A stretch of DNA of 64,000 nt from Serripes groenlandicus (GCA_031761405.1 JASEVX010000013.1:47748143-47812142); one strand, 5' to 3'; positions 1-10,384 are shown, counted from the stretch's first letter. Translations and numbers: made by a program. Notes: generated by a model from the sequence alone, not told the origin.

Positions 1-400
1 AAAGTTGAGTATACACCATTGTAGGTTATATAGCTCTAATACTGTTGAAAATAAAATACACAAAGTAGAGTATACACCATTATTGATACTACATCTCGTA
101 TAATACTGTTACAGTAGAGTATACACCATTATATATACTATATCTAGTTTAATACTGTTGAAGATGAGTATGCACCTTTCTCAGCGATATAACTGCAGAG
201 CTGACTACAGTATACACTATACACCGTTCTTAGTGGTGTAACTATTATGCTGTGCAAAGGAGGGTATACACCTTTCCCAGTCTCTGAGATGTAATTGCAA
301 TGCTGTTAAAAGTAGAATAAACACCATACAGGGTCCTATAACTTTAATACTGTTGAAGGTAGAGTATAAACCTTTCTGAGTGGTGTAAGTTAGTAAAAAA
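1..400 (+). repeat. degenerate block of the 47-bp satellite family
   Basis: Diverged monomers carry the landmarks 'gagtatacaccatt' and 'taatactgttgaa' at roughly 45-60 bp spacing. The same landmarks define the large array at 45560-48763, and the orientation is the same. The block is truncated by the window edge, so its full extent is unknown. No gene is seen. Confidence 0.7.
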
Positions 401-818
401 CTTGTTTTGCCTTGGGCTTCAGCCCCTGGTCATAGGAGTGATACCTTTAGTCGGAGTTGGCAACGTGCACATTGCTATAAACACCCTATTTTAGGGTGAG
501 ACTTCGCGAGAAAATAGTTCATCATGGATTCTACAAAACTGCATTTAACAGGTTAAGATCACAATAAAAAATATAATTATAATGTTTTAGGATATAGTGC
601 TCAAATATAATTTTAAAACATGCTTAGAAATGAATGCGCCGAGTGGTCAAATATGGAACCTTATTTTCATATTCGCGACGTGGAACGGACTATGTTCGAG
701 TATTTACGGAGATTCTCAAATTCTCTTTAAATGGTGTAATTTGCCACTGTGAAACAAATCTTCATGCCTGATTTTACCATTATGGTTTCATATTCCATAA
801 TATATTTTACATCTTTTT
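401..818. other. unassigned non-coding DNA
   Basis: AT-rich sequence between the satellite edge and the first Helitron-like element. It has no open frame longer than chance and no motif I recognise. It ends in a poly-T run (814-820) that directly abuts the next element. Confidence 0.5.
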
Positions 819-1803
819 TTAGCTCGCCTATTCGAAGAAATAGGGGAGCTTATGTTATCACCCCGGCGTTGGCGTTGGCGTCCGCGTTGCCAGCTTGGTC
901 AAACCTTTGCGTGCAAGACCTTTTCTCAGACACTGTGTATGCTGTTGCTTTGAAACTTCACACACTTATTCAGGATCATTAGGGGACCTTGTATGTCAAG
1001 TCCCATAACTCTGGAATGGATTTTGACTGAATTGTGCCCCTTTTTGGACTTAGATATTTGGTAAAACCTTTGCGTGCAAGGCCTTTTCTCAGACACTGTG
1101 TATGCTGTTGCTTTCAAACTTCACACACTTATTCAGGGTCATTAGGGAACCTTGTATGTCAAGTCCCATAACTCTGGAATGGATTTTGACTGAATTGTGC
1201 CCCTTTTTCGACTTAGAATTTTGGTCAAACCTTTGCGTGCAAGGCCTTTTCTCAGACACTGTGTATGCTGTTGCTTTGAAACTTCACACACTTATTCAGG
1301 ATCATTAGGGGACCTTGTATGTCAAGTCCCATAACTCTGGAATGGATTTTGACTGAATTGTGCCCCTTTTTGGACTTAGAAATTTGGTCAAACCTTTGCG
1401 TGCAAGGCCTTTTCTCAGACACTGTGTATGCTGTTGCTTTGAAACTTCACACACTTATTCAGGGTCATTAGGGAACCTAGGTCCCATAACTCTGGAATGG
1501 ATTTTGACTGAATTGTGCCCCTTTTTGGATTTAGAATTTTGGTCAAACCTTTGCATTCAAGGCATTTTCTCAGACACTGTGTATGCTGTTGCTTATCGTA
1601 TGTAAATAAATTTACAGATGTAAAAAGGCACAAAGGGCTTGTATGAACTTGGTTAACATTTGCATGCAAGTATTGAAAAGGTGTTATATCTTGCAATAGG
1701 TGATACTGTGTGACTTTACCTAATGCTATAACTGTTCTGAAGTAGGCCCTTATAGACGATGGCCCTGATAGGCGAGCTATATTGTCCTCCGACAACTCTT
1801 GTT
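819..1803 (+). mobile_element. Helitron2/Helentron-like (pearl-like) non-autonomous element 1
   Basis: Seen in order: a sub-terminal 11-bp inverted repeat AGCTCGCCTAT (821-831), a short hairpin (CCTATT/AATAGG, 827-844), a GGCGTT-type microsatellite (866-890), about four and a half tandem cores of 163 bp (897-1600), the inverted partner ATAGGCGAGCT (1768-1778), a 3' hairpin TTGTC-CTCC-GACAA (1782-1795) and the tail CTCTTGTT. Bivalve pearl-type elements, regarded as non-autonomous Helitrons, combine a tetranucleotide microsatellite with tandem ~160-bp cores, so I assign it there by architecture. There is no Rep/helicase coding. The short ORFs inside are by-products of the repeats. Confidence 0.6.
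897..1600 (+). repeat. 163-bp tandem core repeats of element 1
   Basis: The landmark 'cagacactgtgtatgctg' recurs at about 927, 1090, 1253, 1416 and 1571. The spacing is 163, 163, 163 and 155 bp. The copies are highly similar, so the amplification is recent. One later copy has lost about 8 bp near 1480. Confidence 0.85.
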
Positions 1804-2830
1804 TTTAGCTCTACTGGCCAAAGGCCAGAAGGGCTTATGTCGTGGCGATTTGTCCGTCGTCCGTGCGTGCGTGCGTCCGTGCGTCCGTGCGTCCGTAAAC
1901 AATTTCTTGTTAACACGATACAGTCTTTACTTTTGATTGTATCTCAACCAAACTTATACAGTAGTTAGATATCCATGAGAGCTCGGTTCCTTTTGAAAAC
2001 CAGCCAGATCCGCCCATGCATGACTGGATTATGGCCCTTGAAATGGTCAAAATTGCTATAAAAAAGCTTGTTAACACGATACAGTCTTCACTTTTGATTG
2101 TATCTCAACCAAACTTATACAGTAGTTAGATATCCATGAGAGCTCGGTTCCTTTCGAAAACCAGCGAGATCCGCCCATGCATGACTGGATTATGGCCCTT
2201 GAAATGGTCAAAATTGCTATAAAAAAGCTTGTTAACACGATACAGTCTTCACTTTTGATTGTATCTCAACCAAACTTATACAGTAGTTAGATATCCATGA
2301 GAGCTCGGTTCCTTTCGAAAACCAGCCAGATCCGCCCATGTATGACTGGATTATGGCCCTTGAAATGGTCAAAATTGCTATAAAAAAGCTTGTTAACACG
2401 ATACAGTCTTCACTTTTGATTGTATCTCAACCAAACTTATACAGTAGTTAGATATCCATGAGAGCTTGGTTCCTTTCGAAAACCAGCCAGATCCGCCCAT
2501 GCAAGACTGGATTATGGCCCTTGAAATTGTCCAAATTGCTATAATTGAGCATGTGAACACAATAGAGGCTCCATTTACTATCTGATCTTCACCAAACTTA
2601 GATAGTAGTTAAATACTGATTAGAGCTTGGTTCCTTTTGAAAACCAGCCAGATCCGCCAATGCAAGACTGGATTATGGCCCATGAAATTGTAAAAATTAC
2701 TATAATACAGCTTGTGAAAACAAAAGAGCCCCCATTTACTATCCGATCTTCACCATACATACATGCTCTGGATTGAAAATGACATAAGAACCATACCAGT
2801 AGAGCATAGGCCCTCATGGGCCTCTTGTTT
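1804..2830 (+). mobile_element. Helitron2/Helentron-like (pearl-like) non-autonomous element 2
   Basis: It starts immediately after the tail of element 1 and has the same architecture with different sequence. Features are inverted repeat GCTCTACTGG (1808-1817) with partner CCAGTAGAGC (2796-2805), a 5' hairpin CTGGCC-AAA-GGCCAG (1814-1828), a CCGT/GCGT tetranucleotide microsatellite (1856-1896), six ~161-bp cores, a 3' hairpin AGGCCC-TCAT-GGGCCT (2808-2823) and a CTCTTGTTT tail. The ACGG-type microsatellite (reverse complement) followed by ~160-bp cores matches the published description of pearl elements. No transposition genes are present. Confidence 0.65.
1907..2760 (+). repeat. 161-bp tandem core repeats of element 2
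   Basis: 'ttgttaacacgatacag' begins units near 1907, 2068, 2229 and 2390, exactly 161 bp apart and nearly identical. Two more diverged units follow at about 2548 and 2708. The gradient from identical to diverged cores runs 5' to 3'. Confidence 0.85.
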
Positions 2831-4332
2831 AATATTCTCGGACAATGGCGACGAAAACTAAATGGTTAACAAAGAAGTCACGAGTGGATTTGTTGAACCC
2901 TTAGCTGCATAACACCGCATTTCACTGCACCCAATAAAGCAAGCATTTGAAAACAGTGGACGAGCTGTATTTATAACATTATAGGAATAGTTCAGACTGC
3001 TCGTTTCTGCAATGTTATTCACTATGTCATTAAATGGAACCACACATCACTTTTAACTGATAAGTGGTGAATTGCTGCTTTCAATTTGGATGATTCCAAG
3101 AAAATGCTTATGGAGCAAAGGGTTAGATAGCTGTCATATGTGTCAAAACAAGGTCAATTGCACAACACATGGTAATGGTACATCTGTGGTCTTCGGTCAG
3201 CCATATATGGCATGAAGCCATATAATGCAATTTTCGCATGTTCTAGACTATATTGAACACTTTGTTCCAGTAATACACATTTCATGCATCCAAAGTTATT
3301 ATACAACGGGAAAGGAAGAGTTCTGAATGCTCATAATAAGCCATATGATCTCTCCATCACTGTTTCCCAGATTGTAAAGAAAGGCCTAATTCGTCCCATA
3401 ACTGATAATTGATAAATAAATGTCACTTAATTTTTTGATGTGTAGAGGTAGGAAAATGCTTGTGGAGCAAAGTGTTTAACTCTCTTTTGCTCCGTAAGAA
3501 TTGTGTTCGACTCTTCTCAAATTGTAGTATTCCTTCCACACTTATCAGTAATGTGTTAATTACGCTCATATTTACGGAAGATTTCAGATTACGAGCAATC
3601 TAAAACTATTCATACCTTGTTTTTAATTACCTGCTTTCATTTTCTGCAGCGAAAGGCAGTATTATGGAGTAAATGGTTACCATCCCATTCTCGTAGTAAT
3701 GCAAATTTTAATAATCACTCCTTCACACTGTGCAGAAAAAAAGTTGTAAATGAGAGTAGTCTGTTTTGTGACAAAAGCAAAAGAAAACATATTTATAGAT
3801 GATCTAGTCTGAGGGATATGTGCAGAGTTAATTTGTTCTGTGATTATATAGTTTTCTGTTTATTGTACGAAGGGGTATTGCTTATATGTTTTGATAATGA
3901 AAAATCACATTCCTTTTCTTTAGTAGGCACAGTTGCATGATATGTTTATGAATCTAGTATATACGGTACCCATGGTGCATTGCTTGTATATTTGTAATCA
4001 CCTGGACATGATGGCTCACGGTGATCTATTGGAACACAATCTGTCAATTTCAATCATCATACTGATATTCCTTGCATGGTGCCCATATAGGTTTTCCAAA
4101 TATATCCATTCAATACAGAACAGCCATGGCAATAAACAGGGACAAACCTAGAAACTGTTCTTGTCAGAAACTACTGGCCCAGCTGTAATATATTTTCACA
4201 GTTTGCTTAATCTGGTGGGATTCAGTAAAACATGGCTGTCAGGGCTCTTTTCATATATCGCTATTGTTTCTTCGATAGTCCCCTTTCAAACGTATGCCAA
4301 TGTTGGATTGTTTCTATATATGTGAAGAAAGT
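2831..4332. other. unassigned non-coding DNA
   Basis: I see no convincing coding exon. A degenerate internal duplication is visible ('aaaatgcttatggagcaaag' near 3102 and 'aaaatgcttgtggagcaaag' near 3453). The short ORFs here look like chance. It could hold a 5'UTR exon of the downstream gene, which cannot be recognised by eye. Confidence 0.4.
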
Positions 4333-4339
4333 GGAGAGA

Positions 4340-4419
<80 letters not shown>

Positions 4420-4451
4420 AGAGATGAGAGAGAGAGAGAGAGAGTGAGAGG

Positions 4452-4495
<44 letters not shown>

Positions 4496-4512
4496 GAGAT
4501 AGAGTGAGAGAG
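4333..4512 (+). repeat. (GA)n microsatellite
   Basis: About 180 bp of nearly pure GA dinucleotides with a few GAAGA and GATGA interruptions. It lies ~440 bp upstream of the first Mab-21 gene copy. The Arg/Glu-rich open frames over it are artefacts of the dinucleotide. A long purine tract like this can adopt unusual DNA structure, but no function can be claimed. Confidence 0.95.
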
Positions 4513-4930
4513 GGCTTAGAGTGTGTTTATAGAGGGCTAGAGTTGTTTATATAGTTTAAAATAATATTGCTGACAAATATAGCATCAGCTTATATCATAA
4601 AATATAGATGCATAACATTTGAAAGGGGTCTATTAAAGAAACGAAATCGCCATATGAAAAGAGCTCTGATAGCCATGTTTAAATGAATCCCAGCACATTA
4701 AGGAGACTGTGAAAATAGTTCAAAACTGGGCCAATGTACTATACGGATTTTAATCTGTCGTGTTTGAATTAGGCATGACAATATACATGCATTGGCGACG
4801 AAAAATGTACAGGTATATACTACAGCTGTATACATATTCAATACTTTATATTTATTGAATATGAAGCTATGTCTTTATTCTAACGTGGAAGTTCCAGTAC
4901 ATGCCATACACATTTGTAAAAACACGATTT

Positions 4931-4945
4931 TGATATTTATTGCAG
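4931..4945 (+). other. 3' splice acceptor before gene copy 1
   Basis: The tract 'gatatttattgcag' ends in CAG at 4943-4945, ten bases before the ATG at 4955. The equivalent position of copy 3 carries the closely similar 'tttttattgcag' (ending 51430). The shared acceptor so close to the ATG suggests that a 5'UTR exon lies upstream and that translation starts at 4955. Confidence 0.6.
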
Positions 4946-4954
4946 ATAATCGAA

Positions 4955-7102
4955 ATGGACAATGCCAATGAAGACAATGAAGAATTGTCTAAGTTGCTGC
5001 ATGAAGTACTTGATACTATAGGCGCATCAGAGTTTACAAGAAAGAAGCATCGGGAGTTTGCTATGTTATATGAAATATCATCTACATTTATTTATCAGTT
5101 GTATGTCAACAAAGTTGTAACATGTTATCATGTTGGAAGTACATGCGAAGGGACAACTACACCCGGTTTAAACTCTGATTTTGATACGATACATTGTTAC
5201 GAAGACAGTTCTGTTGTCGACCATTTATACGAGGCTAAACAACAAGGAATTTCTTATCTTATTTTGAATGATGAATTTACGAAACCTGGCTATGTTTGTC
5301 TTCAAAGGGTTAAAGATAAATGTCCGCTTTTTATTAGAAATTGCGATGTATTAGACAGCAGTCTGTTAACAATCGATCGTAAAGGTAGAATATGCATTAC
5401 ACATCAACAAATAATTAGTGGACTAAAGACAACTCGGAACGGTCCAGCGGACACTTGTCTGGCTAGAAACGGTATGCGACAAAGAGATTTAGTATATGCC
5501 CTCAGATGTCGACAGATACCGAGGTTTGCCAATTCATGGTTACGGAGGACACGAAAATACGACTGGCCATCACAGAAACAGCTTAAAACAATGGGTTCAT
5601 ACGGTTGTTTTCTTGTTGGTGTTGGACATCCCCAAAGTGACTACAAGCATATCGAATGGAGAATTTCCTTCTCACTTCAAGAACGTGATCTCATGTTAAG
5701 TCTGAACGAAACACAACACAAGTGTTACATTCTCCTCAAGATGATAAAGAAAGATATCATAGTATCAAAAGTCGGTGAATCTATCTCATCATATCATTGT
5801 AAAACAAGTCTGTTCTATTCAATTGAAAATTCACAAAGACATATTTGGAAGAATGGTAACCTAATTATGTGTGCACGTTTGTGTCTCATGCGTCTTTTAA
5901 AATGGGCGAAGGAAAAAAGGTGTCCCAATTATTTCATTCCGGAAGAAAATATGTTCGATAAACTCCACCAAATGACTTTGGAAAAACTAGAGAATGTTTT
6001 AAAAGATATTATAGAAAGTGGTACAATGTTTCTATATTCAATTTCTTGTGATTATGTTGGTGAACTGCTTAAATCTAAAATGTGTGGTCCTGAACTGGTA
6101 TTAAGTCTGGGTAATACGACTAGCATGCATCAGCCAAGAGTATCAATCTGTGCATCTATTACAATGTTATTTTACACGTTAAGGAACAACTTATTGAGTC
6201 ACATGCATAGCTTGCGTAACACATCTAAACATTATTTGAATGATACGAAGCGACTTCTGTTGTATCTACAAAATACGAATCATGTCACAGAACATAATAC
6301 GAGAGATGTAAGAATGGCACTTGACTCTATGAGTTTACAAGTACAATTTCAATATGAACAGTGTATATTTGCCCAGAACTTGTCACGAGGAGATTTGTTC
6401 CGTCTGCGTTCTAAAACAATTCCAAAAGTAATCTCACAAAGTAGTGACTATGACGTTATCTCGTCAAAATTACTTTTAGCATCTTTCTATATTCAATCTG
6501 AACAGCTTGAGGAGGAGTGTAGGGATATTCTAGTGTCATGTGAAAACAGTTTAAAATCATATGTGATATCTGTGTGTCCATGCGGGAGACAGCTATGCGA
6601 TTCTAATGACCCTCTCGATGAAAAACTACGAGATGCTGACATGTCAAGTAAAGACTTTATACGATACTGTACTACAGGATGTATGATATTTCTGCCTTCT
6701 CAAGTCAGTCTGGTCCATAAAGCTCTTCAGTACGAGTTGTTCCGTACTGTGTATACAAAGCATGGATCAGAATTTGAAACGAAACAGGATTACTGGTTAA
6801 AATGTATAACTGTAGATTCACAAATATATCTTTATTTTCTACAGTACTTATTTGTTTCCAAAACTGAGAAAGATGCAGACATAGACCGATATTTGTGGAA
6901 ACTAATGCACGTTTTAAATACGGATCCCGATCTTGGACACAGAGAGACAGCGTTGAACATGTTTGGATGGATATGTTTACAGGGAAATGACTTACAAACA
7001 GCATGGAAATTCTTTTGTCGATCATTCAAAATCAGACCCTTTAAAAATGCAGCCAAATGGCACATGTTAATTCTACTGAGTGAAACAATAACGGAAACAT
7101 AA
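4955..7102 (+). CDS. Mab-21 domain / cGAS-like receptor protein, copy 1
   Basis: A 715-residue protein from one uninterrupted exon. Residues ~55-365 form a Mab-21/cGAS nucleotidyltransferase fold. GS at 61-62 precedes SDFD (D75, D77) as the metal-binding pair, and RDLVYALRC (D178) supplies the third acidic residue. Later family blocks are IEWRISFS (233-240), SSYHCKT (278-284) and NYFIPEENMF (325-334). In this family the enzyme makes a cyclic dinucleotide or nucleotide signal on sensing nucleic acid, in the cytosol; that role here is inference. No cGAS-type zinc thumb is evident. Residues ~366-715 are a helical extension ending in a TPR-like segment (FGWICLQ, AAKWHMLILL). The ATG at 4955 is chosen because it follows a splice acceptor and matches the MDNANED start of copy 3. 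The ligand is unknown, and it may be a catalytically silent Mab-21 protein. Confidence 0.85.
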   Translation: MDNANEDNEELSKLLHEVLDTIGASEFTRKKHREFAMLYEISSTFIYQLYVNKVVTCYHVGSTCEGTTTPGLNSDFDTIHCYEDSSVVDHLYEAKQQGISYLILNDEFTKPGYVCLQRVKDKCPLFIRNCDVLDSSLLTIDRKGRICITHQQIISGLKTTRNGPADTCLARNGMRQRDLVYALRCRQIPRFANSWLRRTRKYDWPSQKQLKTMGSYGCFLVGVGHPQSDYKHIEWRISFSLQERDLMLSLNETQHKCYILLKMIKKDIIVSKVGESISSYHCKTSLFYSIENSQRHIWKNGNLIMCARLCLMRLLKWAKEKRCPNYFIPEENMFDKLHQMTLEKLENVLKDIIESGTMFLYSISCDYVGELLKSKMCGPELVLSLGNTTSMHQPRVSICASITMLFYTLRNNLLSHMHSLRNTSKHYLNDTKRLLLYLQNTNHVTEHNTRDVRMALDSMSLQVQFQYEQCIFAQNLSRGDLFRLRSKTIPKVISQSSDYDVISSKLLLASFYIQSEQLEEECRDILVSCENSLKSYVISVCPCGRQLCDSNDPLDEKLRDADMSSKDFIRYCTTGCMIFLPSQVSLVHKALQYELFRTVYTKHGSEFETKQDYWLKCITVDSQIYLYFLQYLFVSKTEKDADIDRYLWKLMHVLNTDPDLGHRETALNMFGWICLQGNDLQTAWKFFCRSFKIRPFKNAAKWHMLILLSETITET

Positions 7103-7283
7103 GATTAGCCGGATGGAACCGTAATAGCGTTTGAATTTATTCATACATGGAGGTTACTACTGTTCAACGTTGAAGTGTATGAGTCATCGTGAAGTGTATG
7201 AGTCTCGTCGTTCGTTTAGTCGTGATGCTAGCCCCAAGAATCCTGATCGCCAAGTAGGGAAAAGATATAACTAATATTTTAAA

Positions 7284-8560
7284 GTGTTGGGTATGACCCG
7301 ACTAGGAACGAACCAGCGACCTCCTACACCGAAGCGGACGCTCTACCAATACACAATTGAAGCGGCCACTTGTATAATAAGATAAGAGCCTCGTCTAACA
7401 ATTTGCAGTAGGCTTATTGACTCATCGAAACGTGATAATATTGAGTTACTTTGACCTGAAACTGTTGGAGTTTCACTTCTATTTGTTTTGTCAAAATACG
7501 CAAGTCGGACTACACATGTAAATTACATGCATATGGACATTGAACGCTCAAATGAGTTGTTCATCAATACTTTGTAATCGTTAGACGTGACTCATATATT
7601 AGCCATTGCACCCCCTATTGGTATCGATCAATCAGTTATTATATAAATCAAATTTAGCTTTCCTTTCAAAATTATATTTTCATATTTTAAAACGGACAGG
7701 AACTATAGAACATCCCTAATGGGCTTGTTTTTTTTTTCAGGCGAGGGTCGGCGTTTGTTAGCAGTAAATAAGCTTGACGATACTGCCGAGATCGGTATTA
7801 ATTGACACTATATAGACTAGGCGATTTCCATCCAAATTCGAAAGAGAACGGAATTAGAACAATAACGGTGTTTAACATTTGAGTTATTCTTCTTTAGGCA
7901 GAGGCTCGCGTGTGTATTCACTGCTCGTTGCTTCCATTTGCCATTACTTTGAGAGTTTAGATTGTACTTTAATACAAAGACAGAGAAGAAAGTGGTGACG
8001 TGTTGTGACTTTGGTAATTGTAAACCCAACGATGCGAGTACTGGTTGAATCTCAAAGAAACAGCGTGTGTGATTGTTTTTGTTCTATAAACAATTTTACT
8101 ACTAAAGATGAGACTAAAATACCGAATAATTCATAATAACAAACAATAATAACAAGGAGCTCAATATAGAATGTTGTCAATCTAGGACAAGAATGAAGAG
8201 CCGAGTCGGGATTCGAACTTACTATCCTTAAATAATTAACCCTTGATGGTACCGATTGACCAATTGCAGCTCTGCAGCATTTCTCTAGAATATAATAATG
8301 TTGGAATGACATATGACTTTGCACCAATGGTGCAGATCTGTTGGTGTTTCATGATCAAAAAGTTTCGAATGTCCATTTTTTCGTGAAATGGAATGTAAAC
8401 TATATTGGTGTGTTAAGTTTGAAAAAACGAGTGATTTGACCTGATATGAAACCAAAATCTACCAGGCCTGCATATAATTACCATTGTTACTTGGGAACCC
8501 AGTGCGTTCATGTGAGGGATGTTTTCGTGTAAGATGGAAGGGAGGTAATCCGGACGGGCT
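7284..8560. repeat. dispersed repeat family R1, copy at 7.3-8.6 kb
   Basis: It starts with a reverse-oriented tRNA-like head (7284-7380, 'gaccyrr...ggaacgaaccagcgacc...gcggacgctctacca'). Next come modules shared with the copies at 19.5-20.7 and 38.7-40.2 kb: 'cccctattggtatcgatca' (7611), 'gcgagggtcggcgttt' (7741), 'ggcgatttcc' (7820), a second tRNA-like block (8190-8280) and a terminal 'gggaggtaatccggacgggctta' type motif (8540-8562). It is non-coding and non-autonomous. The class is uncertain; a composite SINE-like or LARD-like element is possible. The ORFs across 7817-8327 fall inside it and are not genes. Confidence 0.65.
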
Positions 8561-8564
8561 TACT

Positions 8565-8790
8565 ATAGACATGCCGACATTGATTGATTTGGGTTTAATA
8601 ACGTTTCAGCATTTCATATCACGGCGGCATGTGTACCTACCCATGTAACTGACTGCTTTTCCACATAGAGTGTTAACCCAGTAGTGGAAGATGAATGACG
8701 CTTGTTCATAGCAACTTTTGTCAAACGTCGAAAAGAATATTAGCCGAGCTTGGATTAGAACTCACAACCCCATGAGAAGACAATTTCGTG
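8565..8790 (-). mobile_element. tRNA-derived SINE (family S1), minus strand
   Basis: Reverse-complement landmarks of the S1 SINE are present: 'ttaataacgtttcagcattt...tatcacggcggc' (tail side), 'aactgactgcttttccacat' and 'cttttgtcaaacgtcgaaaag', ending with a degenerate B-box-like 'gccgagcttggattagaac' (8740-8770). The plus-strand versions at 23330 and 53941 show the intact head. Confidence 0.6.
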
Positions 8791-9052
8791 TTATTTGAAA
8801 AAAATGAAGAGGTCGATCAACTAATTTCACGGATTGTTCGAAATGCGTTTTAATTTTTCATAACTTAAACATCCTTTGAAATGATTTGTTACCAAAATTA
8901 TGAATTTTTTTCTTGAGAATATAATGTATTTTAAATAGTACAGTTTTGTGTTTGATTGTCCTGGTTTATAATTTGCTTGTAACAATTCTGACTTATACCT
9001 ATACAGCTAGGTCTTTATATTATTTTCGATTATCTATCCTTGCACTCAGCAT

Positions 9053-9282
9053 TTAACCCTTTTCCTCATATAGATGCTTTCTGTCGCCTCTTTAGCAGAC
9101 CGCTTTTTGAAAACATAGTGACAAAAGAAGAAATTGCTGAAAACGAGCAATTTCTCCTTTTGCCACAATTTTTTTCTACTTGTTCATAGGTTATCCTTTC
9201 ACTTATAGAGATGTTCTATTTTTTGACAAAATATGTTCAAATTCGTCTGCTGTAGAATTGTTGTATGAGGGAAAGGGTTTAA
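9053..9282. mobile_element. piggyBac-like TTAA MITE
   Basis: TTAA flanks both sides (9053-9056, 9279-9282) of ends CCCTTTTCC and GGAAAGGGT, which are inverted. The paralogous flank of copy 3 has a single TTTAAA at 55921-55926 in the same context, so it is an empty site. A strong hairpin lies inside at 9122-9162. TTAA target duplication is the hallmark of piggyBac-type elements. Relatives lie at 21508, 41819 and 60091. Confidence 0.75.
9122..9162. repeat. 17-bp-arm hairpin inside the MITE
   Basis: Left arm 'caaaagaagaaattgct' (9122-9138), loop 'gaaaacg', right arm 'agcaatttctccttttg' (9146-9162). The arms pair with one mismatch. Other MITE copies keep a weaker version ('caaaaggagaaa...ttttcctttt'). 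Confidence 0.85.
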
Positions 9283-9789
9283 CAATAACAAATTACTTAA
9301 CAGTAAATTTTTATCTTATTTGGTTTATTTATTGTCTGAGATATTTTGTCACTATTATTTACATCCTAGTCCGATTACAAAGCTTATCATCCATTGAGTC
9401 TATTTCACAAACATGAAAGCTTATTATCCATTGAGTCTTTTTCACAAACATGAAACATATGTCATTTGTTAACAGTGTAATCAATGCAGAAGCATATTAG
9501 ATGCTGTCAGAGGAGTGACTTGACTGCTCCAGCGGCTCCCTAGAATACTGGCGCATATCTAATACTGATTCTACTTGTAATCTCAACTTGTTATTTTCTT
9601 TGACGAATTTGTGATGTAAACATCTAATTTCGCAACAACGCTTGCAATCAAAGTAGACATAGATCAGCTTAAACATTACTAAATCCTCATCTATGACTGG
9701 TTTATAAGAAGTAAAGTGAAATGTTGATTTATTGTTGCGTCACACAACGTTCAATTGTTTCTGACTAAACACAATAGCATCATGTTTAA

Positions 9790-9930
9790 AACATTAGTGG
9801 AAGATACAACACAATTGTTACGGTGACTTTTATCAAACGTCGGAAAGAAGGCTGACCGAGCTTTGGTTCGATCTCTCAACCACTGGATTGACAACCTGCG
9901 ACGCTACTGACTGACCTACCGGCGCCATCG
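9790..9930 (-). mobile_element. tRNA-derived SINE S1 fragment, minus strand
   Basis: 'gacttttatcaaacgtcggaaag' followed by the reverse of a tRNA-like head ('ctgaccgagctttggttcga...gactgacctaccggcgcc'). Only the head half of the SINE is present. Confidence 0.65.
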
Positions 9931-10135
9931 GTGTTCGATTTCATATAGCAAACCGACCGCCGATCTTGAATATCTAGCTCGGCCACCGAAGTTCGATTTT
10001 ATATAGCAAACCGAAAGCCGATCTCGAACATCTCGCTCGGCCATGGGTGTTCTACTTTATTAAACAAACCGAATGCAGACCTGGAATATCTAGCTCGGCC
10101 ATCGGTTTTCGATTTTATATAGCAATTTGATTGAT
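9925..10135. repeat. 58-bp tandem repeat, forward arm
   Basis: Units contain 'gttcgattttatatagcaaaccga' and 'atctagctcggcca', with ctcggcc at 9978, 10036 and 10094 (58-bp spacing). The same unit appears in opposite orientation at 10655-11095. One stray unit lies at 10385-10445. Confidence 0.8.
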
Positions 10136-10384
10136 TGATTGAGGTATTATGCCTTTATCACATTTTTTTTCTGTCATATCACGAAGGCCAGTTCACATAT
10201 TCACTCAACAAAAGAGACTTTCAAAGCAACTGGCTGCTTTTCGACATAAACTGTTAGCCCATTGGTGAGGGACGCTTGTTACAGTGACTTTTGTCGAACG
10301 TCGGAGAGAATGTTGACCGAGCTGGAATTCAAATTCACAACCACTTGAGTTGCAGCATGTGACGCTTATACAATGACTGGATTA
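10136..10384 (-). mobile_element. tRNA-derived SINE S1, minus strand, within the 58-bp repeats
   Basis: It begins with the reverse of the TGATT-type tail ('ttgattgattgattga'), then 'cttttcgacataaactgttagccc' and 'gacttttgtcgaacgtcgg', and ends in a degenerate tRNA-like head. 58-bp repeat units flank both sides, so it inserted into that array. Confidence 0.7.

Larger units (their letters stand above)
8870..9760. repeat. segmentally duplicated 3' flank of gene copy 1
   Basis: Homologous in order to 55700-56330 downstream of copy 3. Shared anchors are 'tgaaatgatttgt', 'acctata..ctag.tcttta', 'acaataacaaatta', 'attgtctgagatatt', 'gtagaca' and 'aaagtgaaatgttg.ttta'. It shows that the gene and its 3' flank duplicated together. 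A MITE (9053-9282) interrupts this copy only. Confidence 0.75.

Noticed and set aside
4232..4554. Arg/Glu-rich ORFs
   Set aside because: They cover the (GA)n microsatellite.
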